Positions 45,654 to 54,546 of a stretch of DNA of 64,000 nucleotides are shown here, in pieces. Both the position numbers and the translations under genes were made by a program. Position 1 is the first letter of the stretch. Every line of letters begins with the position of its first letter. Origin of the DNA: Erysipelothrix amsterdamensis (GTDB lineage Bacteria; Bacillota_I; Bacilli_A; Erysipelotrichales; Erysipelotrichaceae); contig NZ_OW659496.1 in the NCBI RefSeq assembly GCF_940143175.1, positions 558,001-622,000 of the forward strand, written 5' to 3'. The notes beneath the pieces were generated by a model, which saw nothing but the letters and a program-made list of their open reading frames with translations, had not been told where the DNA came from and searched no databases.

Positions 45654-46166
45654 ATGGATTTAAAAAACTATATTGCAACAATTGATGATTTCCCTAAAGA
45701 AGGCATCAAGTTTCGAGATATCACCCCTTTAATGGCAGATGGCGAAGCGTTTGCGGAAGCAACACGACTTTTTGAAGGATTTGCCCGCAAGGTAGGTGCA
45801 GATGTTATTGTCGGACCTGAATCCCGAGGATTTATTTTCGGATGTCCAGTAGCTTATGCAATGAATATTGGCTTTGTTCCTGTTCGTAAACCGGGTAAAC
45901 TACCACGTGAAACGGTAAGTTATAAATACGATCTTGAATATGGATCCAATGAACTTCATATCCATAAAGATGGTGTGAAACCTGGTCAAAAGGTTCTTAT
46001 TATTGATGACCTCCTTGCAACAGGTGGAACCGTCGAAGCTTCAGTAGCACTTATTGAAGAATTAGGTGCTGAAGTTGTAGGATGTGGATTCCTTATCGAA
46101 CTTGAAGATTTAAATGGCCGCGATAAACTTGAGGGCTATGAAGTCTTTACAATTATGCAATACTAA
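45654..46166 (+). CDS. apt: Adenine phosphoribosyltransferase
   Basis: A 170-residue purine-salvage enzyme (adenine + PRPP to AMP). [15 protein letters not shown] at the N-terminus, [10 protein letters not shown], and the PRPP loop [16 protein letters not shown] 45654 chosen with GGAGG upstream; TTG 45642 would place the SD inside the gene. apt-rel neighbourhood as in Bacillus. Confidence 0.97.
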   Translation: MDLKNYIATIDDFPKEGIKFRDITPLMADGEAFAEATRLFEGFARKVGADVIVGPESRGFIFGCPVAYAMNIGFVPVRKPGKLPRETVSYKYDLEYGSNELHIHKDGVKPGQKVLIIDDLLATGGTVEASVALIEELGAEVVGCGFLIELEDLNGRDKLEGYEVFTIMQY

Positions 46167-46191
46167 GAACGAAGATCCCTTCGTTCTTTTC
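46165..46191 (+). terminator. Terminator between apt and rel
   Basis: AAGAACGAAG-ATCC-CTTCGTTCTT with TT tail; the start overlaps the apt stop. The T-run is short, so read-through into rel is likely. Confidence 0.75.
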
Positions 46192-46210
46192 ACAAATTTG
46201 GAGGTAGCCG

Positions 46211-48409
46211 ATGAGACAATTTCAAGATATTAGTTTTGATATGATACTCGAAGAGACGTCAAAATATATTACATCACCTGAAAACATTGAATTAATTACG
46301 CATGCTTATGAGTTTGCGGAAGCAAAGCATTCAGGTCAATATCGTAAAAGTGGTGAACCCTATATTGTTCACATTTTACATGTGGGCTATATTCTCTCAA
46401 ATTTAGGCATGTCTCCAACCACAATTTCTGCAGGGCTTTTACACGATGTTATTGAAGACTGTGATGTAAGTAAAGAAGAACTTGCGGAGGAGTTTAATCA
46501 AGAAATCGCAACGCTTGTGGAAAGTGTTACAAAAATCGGTAATATTGAATTTAAAGATGAAAAAGAGTACCTTGCAGCAAATCATCGTAAAATCTTTATT
46601 GCGATGGCCAAAGATGTTCGGGTTATTTTTATTAAATTGGTAGACCGTCTTCATAATATGCGAACCCTCCAATACCATAACCCTGAAAAGCAAAAAAAGA
46701 TTGCTGCAGAGACCTTGGATGTCTATGCACCGATTGCCCATCGCTTGGGTCTTGGTGAAATTAAAAATGAATTAGAAGATTTAAGTTTTAGTTACCTTCA
46801 CCGTGATAAATATTACGAAATTGCGCGTCTTGTGGATGATCGCAAAGCAGAACGCGATGCTCAAGTTACGCGGATGATTGAAGATATTGCTGAGTTACTA
46901 CTCGAAAATAATATTCGCTTTAATATCTTCGGTCGATCCAAGCATCTTTACTCTATCTATAAAAAAATGACGACTAAACATAAGCGTTTTGATGAAATTT
47001 TAGATTTGCTTGCGATTCGTATTATTACGGAGACGGAATTAAATTGTTATGAAATCTTGGGACATATTCATGCGAATTATCGTCCGATTCCAGGACGGCT
47101 CAAAGATTACATTGCTATGCCTAAAATGAATATGTACCAATCCCTACATACCACAATCGTCGGTGATGAAGGTGCGATTTTTGAAGTTCAAATCCGTACT
47201 AAACAAATGGACGAAATCGCGGAGCGTGGGGTTGCAGCGCACTGGCGTTATAAAGAAGGCAATACCAACCAAGAAGCTAATCAAAAAGAAATTGAAGATC
47301 GCCTCTCATGGTTTAGAGATATCAACATTCTAACTGAGGGTGTTGATGAAAATGCTCAAGACTACATGAATGTCCTTCAAAAAGATATTTTTGAAGCAAA
47401 TGTTTATGTCATGACACCGAAAGGTCGAGTTATCGGACTACCCAATGGTGCGACACCAATTGATTTTGCTTACCGTGTTCATACAGAGGTAGGTCATCAA
47501 ACGGTTGGCGCGATCGTTAATGGAACTTTAGTACCCTTAAATACACCCTTAAAAACAGGAGATGTTGTTCAGGTTAAGACATCAAAGCAATCAACTCCAA
47601 GTGAAGACTGGCTTAAAGTTGTCCAAACAACGCATGCTCGAAACAAAATTCGTAATTTCCTTCTGAAACAACAAATGGATAACCGTAAAGAAGTTGTCGA
47701 TAAAGGTGAAACGATGTTTAAAGATGAGTGTAAACGTCGTGGTATTGATGAAAAAGAATTAAAAGCGTCCAAACGCTTTGAACATGTATACAGTCAATTT
47801 TCGGTGAATTCATTTGATGATTTAATGTATGCAATTGCATCAAAATCGTTATCATTTCCAGCTCTTTTTGAAAAATTAGATCTTAATAAAAATTTTAATG
47901 ATGAAAACAGTAAAGTTGAGAAAGTAGTGGCGCGAAGTGCGACCCAACAAAGTAAGTCAACAAGCAAGTCAGGTGTGAGCGTATCTGGAATTGATTCGAT
48001 GATGATTGGCTTGAGTAATTGTTGTAATCCAGTTTATGGAGATGAAATTGTAGGTTATGTAACAAAGGGAAGTGGTGTTAAAGTCCACCGTAAGGACTGT
48101 CCAAACATCGCGCATGAAACCGCACGTCTAATTGAAGTTCAATGGGAAGAAAATCACGAGCAAGGAGAGTACGAAGCTGTGCTTCAAATTCTCTCAACCG
48201 ATCGTAATTTCTTGCTTACGGATATCATTACCATCGCTTCTCAACTCAAAGTGCGCTTAAATGCCGTTAATTCAGAAATCAATGAAGACCGTATTCATGC
48301 TACAACGACGATGCGTGCAGTTGTTCGGGATGCAGATCACTTAAAAACATTGATTGCGAATTTACGAAAAGTTGATAGTGTCATTCGTGTTGATCGCATC
48401 ACTTTGTAA
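46211..48409 (+). CDS. rel: Bifunctional (p)ppGpp synthetase/hydrolase Rel
   Basis: A 732-residue stringent-response enzyme. HD hydrolase domain with H54, H78-D79 (GLLHDVIED), so hydrolysis looks intact; synthetase domain about 235-350 (GRSKHLYSIYKK, YIAMPKMNMYQSLHT); TGS about 390-450 (VYVMTPKGRVIGLPNGATPIDFAY); a conserved-Cys region (LSNCCNPVYGDEIVGYVTKG); C-terminal ACT. Normal full length. SD GGAGGT upstream. Confidence 0.97.
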   Translation: MRQFQDISFDMILEETSKYITSPENIELITHAYEFAEAKHSGQYRKSGEPYIVHILHVGYILSNLGMSPTTISAGLLHDVIEDCDVSKEELAEEFNQEIATLVESVTKIGNIEFKDEKEYLAANHRKIFIAMAKDVRVIFIKLVDRLHNMRTLQYHNPEKQKKIAAETLDVYAPIAHRLGLGEIKNELEDLSFSYLHRDKYYEIARLVDDRKAERDAQVTRMIEDIAELLLENNIRFNIFGRSKHLYSIYKKMTTKHKRFDEILDLLAIRIITETELNCYEILGHIHANYRPIPGRLKDYIAMPKMNMYQSLHTTIVGDEGAIFEVQIRTKQMDEIAERGVAAHWRYKEGNTNQEANQKEIEDRLSWFRDINILTEGVDENAQDYMNVLQKDIFEANVYVMTPKGRVIGLPNGATPIDFAYRVHTEVGHQTVGAIVNGTLVPLNTPLKTGDVVQVKTSKQSTPSEDWLKVVQTTHARNKIRNFLLKQQMDNRKEVVDKGETMFKDECKRRGIDEKELKASKRFEHVYSQFSVNSFDDLMYAIASKSLSFPALFEKLDLNKNFNDENSKVEKVVARSATQQSKSTSKSGVSVSGIDSMMIGLSNCCNPVYGDEIVGYVTKGSGVKVHRKDCPNIAHETARLIEVQWEENHEQGEYEAVLQILSTDRNFLLTDIITIASQLKVRLNAVNSEINEDRIHATTTMRAVVRDADHLKTLIANLRKVDSVIRVDRITL

Positions 48410-48461
48410 TTGCATCTAAAGTGCGATTGTGTTAAAGTAATATCATATTCAATGATCATGA

Positions 48462-48638
48462 TTAAATTCTGGTTTGATTGTAGAGAAATGCTGGTTGGTG
48501 AAAAGCATATCAATAAAGGAATGGGACACATGGGAGATACAATTTTGAATCAGTAGAAATTGTCGTGACTCGCGTTAAGAGATTAAGTAAAAAACAAAGG
48601 TGGTACCACGCGATTTGCGTCCTTGGTAGCACCTTTTT
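48462..48638 (+). promoter_or_regulatory. T-box leader of hisS-aspS
   Basis: T-box core AAAGGTGGTACCACG (48597-48611) and a terminator built from AGGTGgTACCA / TGGTAgCACCT followed by T5 (48598-48637). Stem I distal loop element GGTTGGTGAAAAGC at 48493. Specifier region GGGACACATGG: GAC (Asp, 48525-48527) and CAC (His, 48527-48529) overlap by one base. Uncharged tRNA should favour read-through into hisS and aspS. Confidence 0.92.
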
Positions 48639-48660
48639 ATATACTAGAGGAGGTAGAATT

Positions 48661-49941
48661 ATGTCAGAAAATTATCGCGCACCTCGCGGTACACAAGATG
48701 TTTTTGGAGCAGAGGCTAAAAAATGGCAATACATTGAGCGCATCGCTCGGGAGATGTGTGATCGATATCATATCACTGAAATGCGTACACCAGTTTTTGA
48801 ACATACACATGTATTTGCGCGTGGAAATGATGGTAGTGATGTCGTCAATAAAGAAATGTATACGTTTGAAGATCGCGGAAATCGATCACTGACCCTTAAA
48901 CCGGAGGGAACTGCAGGTTTAGTTCGTAGTTTTGTAGAACATAAACTTTACGCAACAGGAGGCGCTTTGCAACGTTACTTCTACATTGCACCAAACTTCC
49001 GCTATGAAAGACCTCAAGCAGGACGTTTACGTATTTTCCATCAATTTGGTGTTGAATTTCTTGGAGAAGCAAATCCGTATATCGATATCGAATCGATGTT
49101 GGTGGGTATTAACATTCTGAAAGAAGTTGGCATTACACAATTTAAATTAGTAGTTAATACTTTGGGTGATCAAGAATCTCAGGATGCTTATAAAAAGGCA
49201 TTACGTGATCATTTTGCAGGTCACCTCGATACGATGTGTGCAGATTGTCAACGTCGTTATGAACAAAACCCTTTACGAATGTTGGATTGTAAAGTAGATC
49301 AAGAACATGAAGCGATGAAAACCGCTCCAATTAATCATGACTATTTAAACGATGCTTCACGAGAATACTTTGAAGAATTAAAACGAACGCTTGATGAACA
49401 AGGGATTGCTTATGAAATTGATTCACGATTGGTACGTGGTTTGGATTATTACCACCACACAGTCTATGAACTTATTTCTACAGATCCTAAAGCGGCATCT
49501 CAGTCAACAATTTTCGCAGGTGGACGATACAGTAAGCTTGTAGAATATTTTGGGGGGCCTTCAGTAGATGCAATTGGATTTGCGATGGGTCTTGAACGCC
49601 TTCTACTCTATGCAGATTTAGCGGGTGTCGAATTTGATACCGAAGATCGTATTGATGTATTTGGAATGCCTTTAGGACATGAAGCAAATGGCTCAATGTT
49701 TAAAATGATCGAAACCTTGCGTGAAGCAGGTTATGATGCTGATATGGATTACTACAACAAATCCATGAAAGCACAATTTAAGCAAGTTGATCGCTTTAAT
49801 GCGAAGATTGCGATGATTTGTGGTAGTGATGAAGTTGCGGAAAATGTCGTAACTTTAAAAAATATTGAAACACAAGAACAATGTCGTGTGGCACACGACG
49901 ATGTCGTGGAACAGGTTAGAAAGTGGATTGGAGCTAAATAA
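48661..49941 (+). CDS. hisS: Histidyl-tRNA synthetase
   Basis: A 426-residue class II synthetase. RAPRGTQDVFG at the N-terminus, motif 2 FRYERPQAGRLRIFHQF, the HisA signature LVRGLDYYHHTVYE, and motif 3 AIGFAMGLERLLL. ATG 48661 follows AGGAGGT; the frame extends back through the T-box terminator and is not coding there. Stop overlaps the aspS start by 1 nt. Confidence 0.97.
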   Translation: MSENYRAPRGTQDVFGAEAKKWQYIERIAREMCDRYHITEMRTPVFEHTHVFARGNDGSDVVNKEMYTFEDRGNRSLTLKPEGTAGLVRSFVEHKLYATGGALQRYFYIAPNFRYERPQAGRLRIFHQFGVEFLGEANPYIDIESMLVGINILKEVGITQFKLVVNTLGDQESQDAYKKALRDHFAGHLDTMCADCQRRYEQNPLRMLDCKVDQEHEAMKTAPINHDYLNDASREYFEELKRTLDEQGIAYEIDSRLVRGLDYYHHTVYELISTDPKAASQSTIFAGGRYSKLVEYFGGPSVDAIGFAMGLERLLLYADLAGVEFDTEDRIDVFGMPLGHEANGSMFKMIETLREAGYDADMDYYNKSMKAQFKQVDRFNAKIAMICGSDEVAENVVTLKNIETQEQCRVAHDDVVEQVRKWIGAK

Positions 49942-51692
49942 TGGAAAGAACACATCATAATGGAATGTTAAGAATTGAGCATGTTGGAGAACATGTGGAA
50001 CTGGTTGGTTGGGTTGCGAAGCGTCGTAACTTTGGTTCCATTAATTTTATTGATTTAAGAGACCGAAGTGGTTTGATTCAATTAGTGGTGAATCATGATG
50101 AATATCCAATTGTTCAAGAATTAAAAAATGAATTTGTTATTTCGGTAAGTGGTACCGTTCGTGAACGTCAGGATAAAAACCCTAAGATGGCTACTGGAGA
50201 TATTGAAATCGAAGTAAGCGAAGTCAAAATCATTAACAAAGCAGCACAAACACCGATGATTATTGCGGATGAAACGGATGCATTGGAAGAGACACGTCTA
50301 AAGTATCGTTATCTTGATTTGCGTCGTCCGGTAATGCAAAATAAATTGATTACACGCGCACGTATCGTTACCGAGATGCGTCGTACCCTTGATGAAATGG
50401 GATTTATTGATGTTGAAACACCAATGCTTACAAAATCTACACCTGAAGGGGCTCGCGAATATCTTGTACCATCACGTGTCCATGAGGGAGAGTTTTATGC
50501 GCTTGCGCAATCACCACAAATTTTTAAGCAACTGCTTATGATTGGTGGTCTAGAACGTTACTATCAAGTGGCTCGTTGCTTCCGTGATGAGGATTTACGA
50601 GCTGACCGTCAGCTTGACTTTACTCAAGTCGACATTGAAGCATCCTTCTTGGATCAACAACAATTTATGAGTCTTGTGGAAGAAGTTGTCGATAATGTAA
50701 TGGTCAATGTTTTAAGTCTTGAAAAACCTCGCATTCCTCAAATTCGTTTTGAAGATGCATTGAATGTTTATGGATCTGATAAACCGGATATGCGTTTTGA
50801 AATGTATTTACAAGATTTTAATCGAATTTTTATGCTAAGTGAATTTAAAGTGTTCAGTGATACCCTTAAAGAGGGTGGTGTCTTAAAAGGTCTTGTACTT
50901 AAAGGACAAGCAGAATCGATGACACGTAAAGTAATGGACAAATATACTGATCTTGTAAAGAAAAACGGATTAAAAGGTTTGGTAGTCTTGAAAGTTGAAG
51001 AAGAAGGTTTCGCCGGTGGCGCCGCGAAATTTATTGATGAACAAGAACGTATTCAAATGATTCAGGAATATGATCTAGAAGTTGGTGATGTTGTATTTAT
51101 TGGTAGTGGTATGTGGGAGAACACCTGTACTGCTGTTGGTGCATTACGACTTCAACTTGCTAAGGATTACAATCTCATTCCTGAAAATACCTTTGCGTAT
51201 TGCTGGGTTGTGGATTTCCCAATGTTTGAAATGGACGAAGATGTTATTATTGCACGTCACCATCCATTTACAGCACCACGCGAAGAGGATGAAAAACTTC
51301 TTGATACAGATCCACTCAAAGTCATTGCGCAAGCTTACGACCTTGTATTAAATGGATTTGAAATTGCTGGTGGTTCGATGCGTATTTACCGCCAAGAATT
51401 ACAAGAACAAATGTTTGAAATTATTGGTTTCACACCGGAACAAATTAAAAAACGTTTTGGTTTCTTTGTGGATGCCTTTAAATACGGTACACCACCTCAT
51501 GGTGGAATCGCATTTGGCTTGGATCGATTTGCAATGGCGTTAACGCACTCGGATACAATTCGTGATGTTATTGCGTTCCCTAAAAATGCATCAGCGCGTT
51601 GCCCATTAACAAACGCTCCTTCACCTGCAGTTGATAAACAACTTGAAGAATTGCATTTGGAAATCGTTCATAAGAAAAAAGAATCTGAATAA
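49941..51692 (+). CDS. aspS: Aspartyl-tRNA synthetase
   Basis: A 583-residue class II synthetase with N-terminal OB anticodon-binding domain (VGWVAKRRNFGSINFIDLRDRSG), motif 2 RCFRDEDLRADRQLDFTQ, bacterial GAD insert (about 300-410) and motif 3 GIAFGLDRFAM. Coupled to hisS by TAATG, so both depend on the T-box. The discriminating or nondiscriminating type was not determined. Confidence 0.97.
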   Translation: MERTHHNGMLRIEHVGEHVELVGWVAKRRNFGSINFIDLRDRSGLIQLVVNHDEYPIVQELKNEFVISVSGTVRERQDKNPKMATGDIEIEVSEVKIINKAAQTPMIIADETDALEETRLKYRYLDLRRPVMQNKLITRARIVTEMRRTLDEMGFIDVETPMLTKSTPEGAREYLVPSRVHEGEFYALAQSPQIFKQLLMIGGLERYYQVARCFRDEDLRADRQLDFTQVDIEASFLDQQQFMSLVEEVVDNVMVNVLSLEKPRIPQIRFEDALNVYGSDKPDMRFEMYLQDFNRIFMLSEFKVFSDTLKEGGVLKGLVLKGQAESMTRKVMDKYTDLVKKNGLKGLVVLKVEEEGFAGGAAKFIDEQERIQMIQEYDLEVGDVVFIGSGMWENTCTAVGALRLQLAKDYNLIPENTFAYCWVVDFPMFEMDEDVIIARHHPFTAPREEDEKLLDTDPLKVIAQAYDLVLNGFEIAGGSMRIYRQELQEQMFEIIGFTPEQIKKRFGFFVDAFKYGTPPHGGIAFGLDRFAMALTHSDTIRDVIAFPKNASARCPLTNAPSPAVDKQLEELHLEIVHKKKESE

Positions 51693-51695
51693 TGT

Positions 51696-51721
51696 AAAAG
51701 CACCTTACGGTGCTTTTTTTG
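51696..51721 (+). terminator. Terminator of hisS-aspS
   Basis: AAAAGCACC-TTAC-GGTGCTTTT with further T residues. Confidence 0.93.
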
Positions 51722-51850
51722 TGAGTATAGATTTTTTAAAATTATATTTTAAAATAAGTATAGGCAGAATGATAAAATAAATGTATAATATGTTGGCTAA
51801 TAATTCACGCTTTGTGGACTTTGTTTCCGGAGCTGTTATTGAGTATTTCA

Positions 51851-51879
51851 TTGACATGTTGATATGACCGTGATATACT
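51851..51879 (+). promoter_or_regulatory. Strong promoter of infC-rpmI-rplT
   Basis: TTGACA (51851-51856), 17-nt spacer, TATACT (51874-51879). Predicted start near 51886. The preceding 51722-51850 stretch is AT-rich with no other feature seen. Confidence 0.92.
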
Positions 51880-51885
51880 TACCAA

Positions 51886-52001
51886 GCAATAAGAAAGCAG
51901 AAGCACACTTCTCACCTGATGATTCATTCATAGGTAATAAGCTTAGGTCACTATTAATTTATACCTTTGAGTGTGTTTCCTATAATGAGACACATTTTTT
52001 A
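51886..52001 (+). promoter_or_regulatory. L20-type attenuator leader of infC
   Basis: Terminator hairpin TGTGTTTC / GAGACACA (51972-51979 and 51987-51994) with T6 lies before the infC SD. Its left arm can instead pair over 11 bp with GAAGCACACTT (51900-51910), giving a long-range antiterminator. The upstream AGAAG-CACA-CTTCT hairpin and the operon content (rplT last) match known L20 leaders, where L20 binding drives termination. Confidence 0.82.
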
Positions 52002-52029
52002 TTGTTTACACCACAAGGAGGTGAATTTT

Positions 52030-52575
52030 ATTAGTAGAAGATATGGAAATGAAAAGCCTAAAGGACCAGAGGATTTAGTGAACGAAGCAATTCGTTTTAA
52101 AGAAGTTCTTGTTATTGGACCTAAAGGTGAACAACTTGGAATCCTTATGCGTCGCGAAGCATTAGAAAAAGCCTATGAGCACAATCTTGATTTGCTTTGT
52201 GTTGCGCCTAATGGAAACCCACCAGTATGTAAAATCGTGGATTACGGTCGCTATCGTTTTGAATTACAAAAGAAAGCGAAAGAAGCGAAGAAACATCAAC
52301 ATGTTACCCAAATTAAACCTCTTCGATTATCACCAGTTATTGATCAACATGACTTTGATACAAAGTTACGTCATGCTCGTAAATGGTTAGAAGAAGGAAT
52401 CAAAGTTAAAGTTGACATGAGATTTAGAGGACGTCTTATCACTCGTTTAGAGGTTGGACGAAAGACAATGGATAGTTTCATCGAGGAATGTTCAGATTTA
52501 GGATCCGTTGAAAAACGTCCTAAACTCGAAGGAAATACAATGTCTGTAGTAATATCTCCAAATAAAAAGAAATAG
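52030..52575 (+). CDS. infC: Translation initiation factor IF-3, AUU start
   Basis: A 181-residue factor that checks start codons on the 30S subunit. Conserved GNEKPKGPEDLVNEAIRFKEV and later MRFRGR. No in-frame ATG or GTG lies at the right place: ATG 52043 is out of frame and GTG 52021 is inside the SD. ATT 52030 sits 8 nt after AAGGAGG and gives a normal IF-3 N-terminus. AUU starts are classical for infC and allow IF-3 to repress its own translation. First gene of infC-rpmI-rplT. Confidence 0.95.
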   Translation: MSRRYGNEKPKGPEDLVNEAIRFKEVLVIGPKGEQLGILMRREALEKAYEHNLDLLCVAPNGNPPVCKIVDYGRYRFELQKKAKEAKKHQHVTQIKPLRLSPVIDQHDFDTKLRHARKWLEEGIKVKVDMRFRGRLITRLEVGRKTMDSFIEECSDLGSVEKRPKLEGNTMSVVISPNKKK

Positions 52576-52596
52576 TTTATAAGAGGAGGGCCAGTT

Positions 52597-52791
52597 ATGC
52601 CTAAAATGAAAACAAAACGTACTTTAGCAAAACGTGTTAAACGTACAGGATCAGGACAATTAAAAAGACAACAAGCTTATGTTTCTCACTTTGCTAGACA
52701 TAAGACAAATAAACAAAATCGCCAACTACGTAAAGCTACATTAGTTTCTAAGAGCGATTACAAACGCATCAAGCATTTGTTACAAGATTAA
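52597..52791 (+). CDS. rpmI: Ribosomal protein L35
   Basis: A 64-residue, very basic 50S protein starting [20 protein letters not shown] and ending in the typical [10 protein letters not shown] helix. SD AGGAGGG. Between infC and rplT as in nearly all bacteria. Confidence 0.98.
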   Translation: MPKMKTKRTLAKRVKRTGSGQLKRQQAYVSHFARHKTNKQNRQLRKATLVSKSDYKRIKHLLQD

Positions 52792-52807
52792 GGAAGGATG
52801 AATTAGT

Positions 52808-53167
52808 ATGCCAAGATCAACAAATTCAGTAGCGTCACGTGCACGCCGTAAAAGAACATTAAAATTAGCGAAAGGTTACTATGGTTCAAAACATGTACTT
52901 TACCGTACAGCTAATGAACAAGTTATGCGTTCACAACGTTACGCTTACCGTGACCGTAAACAATTAAAACGCGAAATGCGTAAACTTTGGATCACACGTA
53001 TTAACGCTGCTGCTCGTCTAAATGACATGAGCTACAGCCAATTAATGCATGGTCTACGTTTAGCAAACATCGAAATTAACCGTAAAATGTTATCAGAAAT
53101 TGCTATCCATGATCCTAAAGGATTTACAACTTTAGTAGGAAAAGCTCAAAAAGCTTTAGAAAAATAA
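52808..53167 (+). CDS. rplT: Ribosomal protein L20
   Basis: A 119-residue early 50S assembly protein and likely repressor of this operon through the leader. N-terminal [22 protein letters not shown] helix, [15 protein letters not shown] and YSQLMHGL are typical. SD GGAAGG upstream. Confidence 0.98.
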   Translation: MPRSTNSVASRARRKRTLKLAKGYYGSKHVLYRTANEQVMRSQRYAYRDRKQLKREMRKLWITRINAAARLNDMSYSQLMHGLRLANIEINRKMLSEIAIHDPKGFTTLVGKAQKALEK

Positions 53168-53173
53168 TAAATC

Positions 53174-53617
53174 ATGAGAGATGATGCTGGTAAAGTAATT
53201 AATGAATTATTGGTTGATATTTTTAATCAAATTTTAATATTAGAAGAACGATATCATCGAGTTCATGGTGTTCGATTATCTATGACGGAAATTCACGCAC
53301 TTGAAAGCATTCAAAAAAGCAAATCGAAAATGATGCGGGATGTTGCGGAGGCGCTTCGAATAACGCAAGGCACTTTAACAACAACGATCAATCGATTAAG
53401 TCAAAAAGGCTATGTTCTTCGTGAACAAGATGAGAACGACCGACGTGTTTATCGACTCCGTTTAACGGATAAAGGTGAAGCGGTTATGGAAATTCATAAT
53501 CAATTTCATGAAGCCATGTCTGAACGATTGCTACTTCATCTACAAGATAAAGAAGAACTCATCGATTCCATTGCGGAAATTAATGAATTCTTCAAAGAAT
53601 TATATGAAATTAATTAG
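53174..53617 (+). CDS. MarR-family transcriptional regulator
   Basis: A 147-residue winged-helix regulator. Recognition region VAEALRITQGTLTTTINRLSQKGYVLREQDENDRRVYRLRLTDKG is textbook MarR (wing DENDRR). ATG lies 6 nt after the rplT stop with no recognisable SD, so translation probably depends on coupling to rplT. No Cys redox sensor. Ligand and targets unknown; similarity in style to FabT is not enough to name it. Confidence 0.9.
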   Translation: MRDDAGKVINELLVDIFNQILILEERYHRVHGVRLSMTEIHALESIQKSKSKMMRDVAEALRITQGTLTTTINRLSQKGYVLREQDENDRRVYRLRLTDKGEAVMEIHNQFHEAMSERLLLHLQDKEELIDSIAEINEFFKELYEIN

Positions 53618-53638
53618 ATCCTTCGGGATCTTTTTTTA
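53616..53638 (+). terminator. Terminator of the infC-marR unit
   Basis: AGATCC-TTCG-GGATCT hairpin with T7. Confidence 0.92.
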
Positions 53639-53641
53639 TAA

Positions 53642-53677
53642 ACAAAACCCACCAATTATTGTTTGGTGGGTTTTGTT
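53642..53677 (-). terminator. Terminator of the kinase-like gene, holding its stop codon
   Basis: ACAAAACCCACCA / TGGTGGGTTTTGT; the minus-strand TAA (53656-53658) lies in the loop. Confidence 0.88.
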
Positions 53678-54495
53678 TTAGAATAGGCCTCGCAAAGTCT
53701 TTGGTATTTCAAAGCGGCAATTTCTTGGTAGATGGATTGTTGATGTGATTCTAACATCATAAGTCCCCAAGCACACCATAAGGCGTTGTGTGCCACTTCA
53801 AAGACATCAAGCTTATGTTGGATTGTTGGGCCCGGTAATGATCCGAAGTACGCGTAATAGAACTGATTTCGCACTTCGGTGTCTGTGATATCATTTTCAG
53901 TGATAAAAGACATGACATCAGAACATGGATCGTTATCCATAGCATATTCAAAATCAATGAGATAATCCTGTGTATCGGTAAACAGAAAATTACCGGGTAC
54001 CAAATCATTGTGACATAAGATTGGGTTTTCGTGAGTATAGGCATCAGCTTCGTTCATGATCTCCGTAACAAAATCCAAATCATAACAAGGTTTTTTGATT
54101 CGACTGCGATAGATTTCAAAATTGTCCTTTATACTAAATACCTTTCCCGATTTTACTTTGAGACTATGGAATGAACGCATCAGTGTTGCAGCCCGGTCAA
54201 GGTATTCAATTGAGAAGGTCTCAGCCTTTTCAACATAGTTCGCACATTTTATGCCCGTATTTGGATCAAAATACCAAAGATGGGGTTCAAGATTGGAATC
54301 ATTCAAGAGATTAAGCACATGACCTTCATGGACATAATCAAACAATCCGTGATTTTCAGGTTTGGGCATTCTTAAAACCACATCGTAATGTTCCGTCTTT
54401 ACATAGTAGTTATCATTAGTCAGTCCGGTATCGATATGTTTGATCTGAAGGGCATCTTCATTTAGAATGTGTCGAATGGTTTTTTGAATTTTCAT
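53656..54495 (-). CDS. Choline/ethanolamine kinase-like phosphotransferase
   Basis: A 279-residue protein with the aminoglycoside-phosphotransferase/choline kinase fold. TGLTNDNYYV (nucleotide loop), Brenner motif LCHNDLVPGNFLF, and LIDFEYAMDNDPCSDV, whose IDFEYA form is typical of choline kinases such as LicA. A role in phosphocholine decoration or choline salvage is plausible but no lic genes are nearby. No SD precedes the ATG, and the -10 is 6 nt away, so the mRNA may be leaderless. Confidence 0.8.
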   Translation of the reverse strand: MKIQKTIRHILNEDALQIKHIDTGLTNDNYYVKTEHYDVVLRMPKPENHGLFDYVHEGHVLNLLNDSNLEPHLWYFDPNTGIKCANYVEKAETFSIEYLDRAATLMRSFHSLKVKSGKVFSIKDNFEIYRSRIKKPCYDLDFVTEIMNEADAYTHENPILCHNDLVPGNFLFTDTQDYLIDFEYAMDNDPCSDVMSFITENDITDTEVRNQFYYAYFGSLPGPTIQHKLDVFEVAHNALWCAWGLMMLESHQQSIYQEIAALKYQRLCEAYSKTKPTKQ

Positions 54496-54501
54496 AGTGT
54501 A

Positions 54502-54523
54502 ATTATATCATAAGTGTTATAAT
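54502..54523. promoter_or_regulatory. Overlapping divergent extended -10 promoters
   Basis: Minus strand TGATATAAT (TATAAT 54502-54507) serves the kinase-like gene; plus strand TGTTATAAT (TATAAT 54518-54523) serves rdgB. The two -10s are 10 nt apart in near-palindromic AATTATA...TATAATT, so polymerases should exclude each other. Confidence 0.75.
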
Positions 54524-54546
54524 TTCATAAGACTTGGAGGTATTCT

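Noticed and set aside
48565-48660. 5' extension of hisS
   Set aside because: Would translate through the T-box terminator hairpin; ATG 48661 has a strong SD and the conserved N-terminus.
51967-52029. 5' extension of infC to an upstream start
   Set aside because: Would cover the attenuator hairpin and SD; AUU 52030 fits spacing and family N-terminus.
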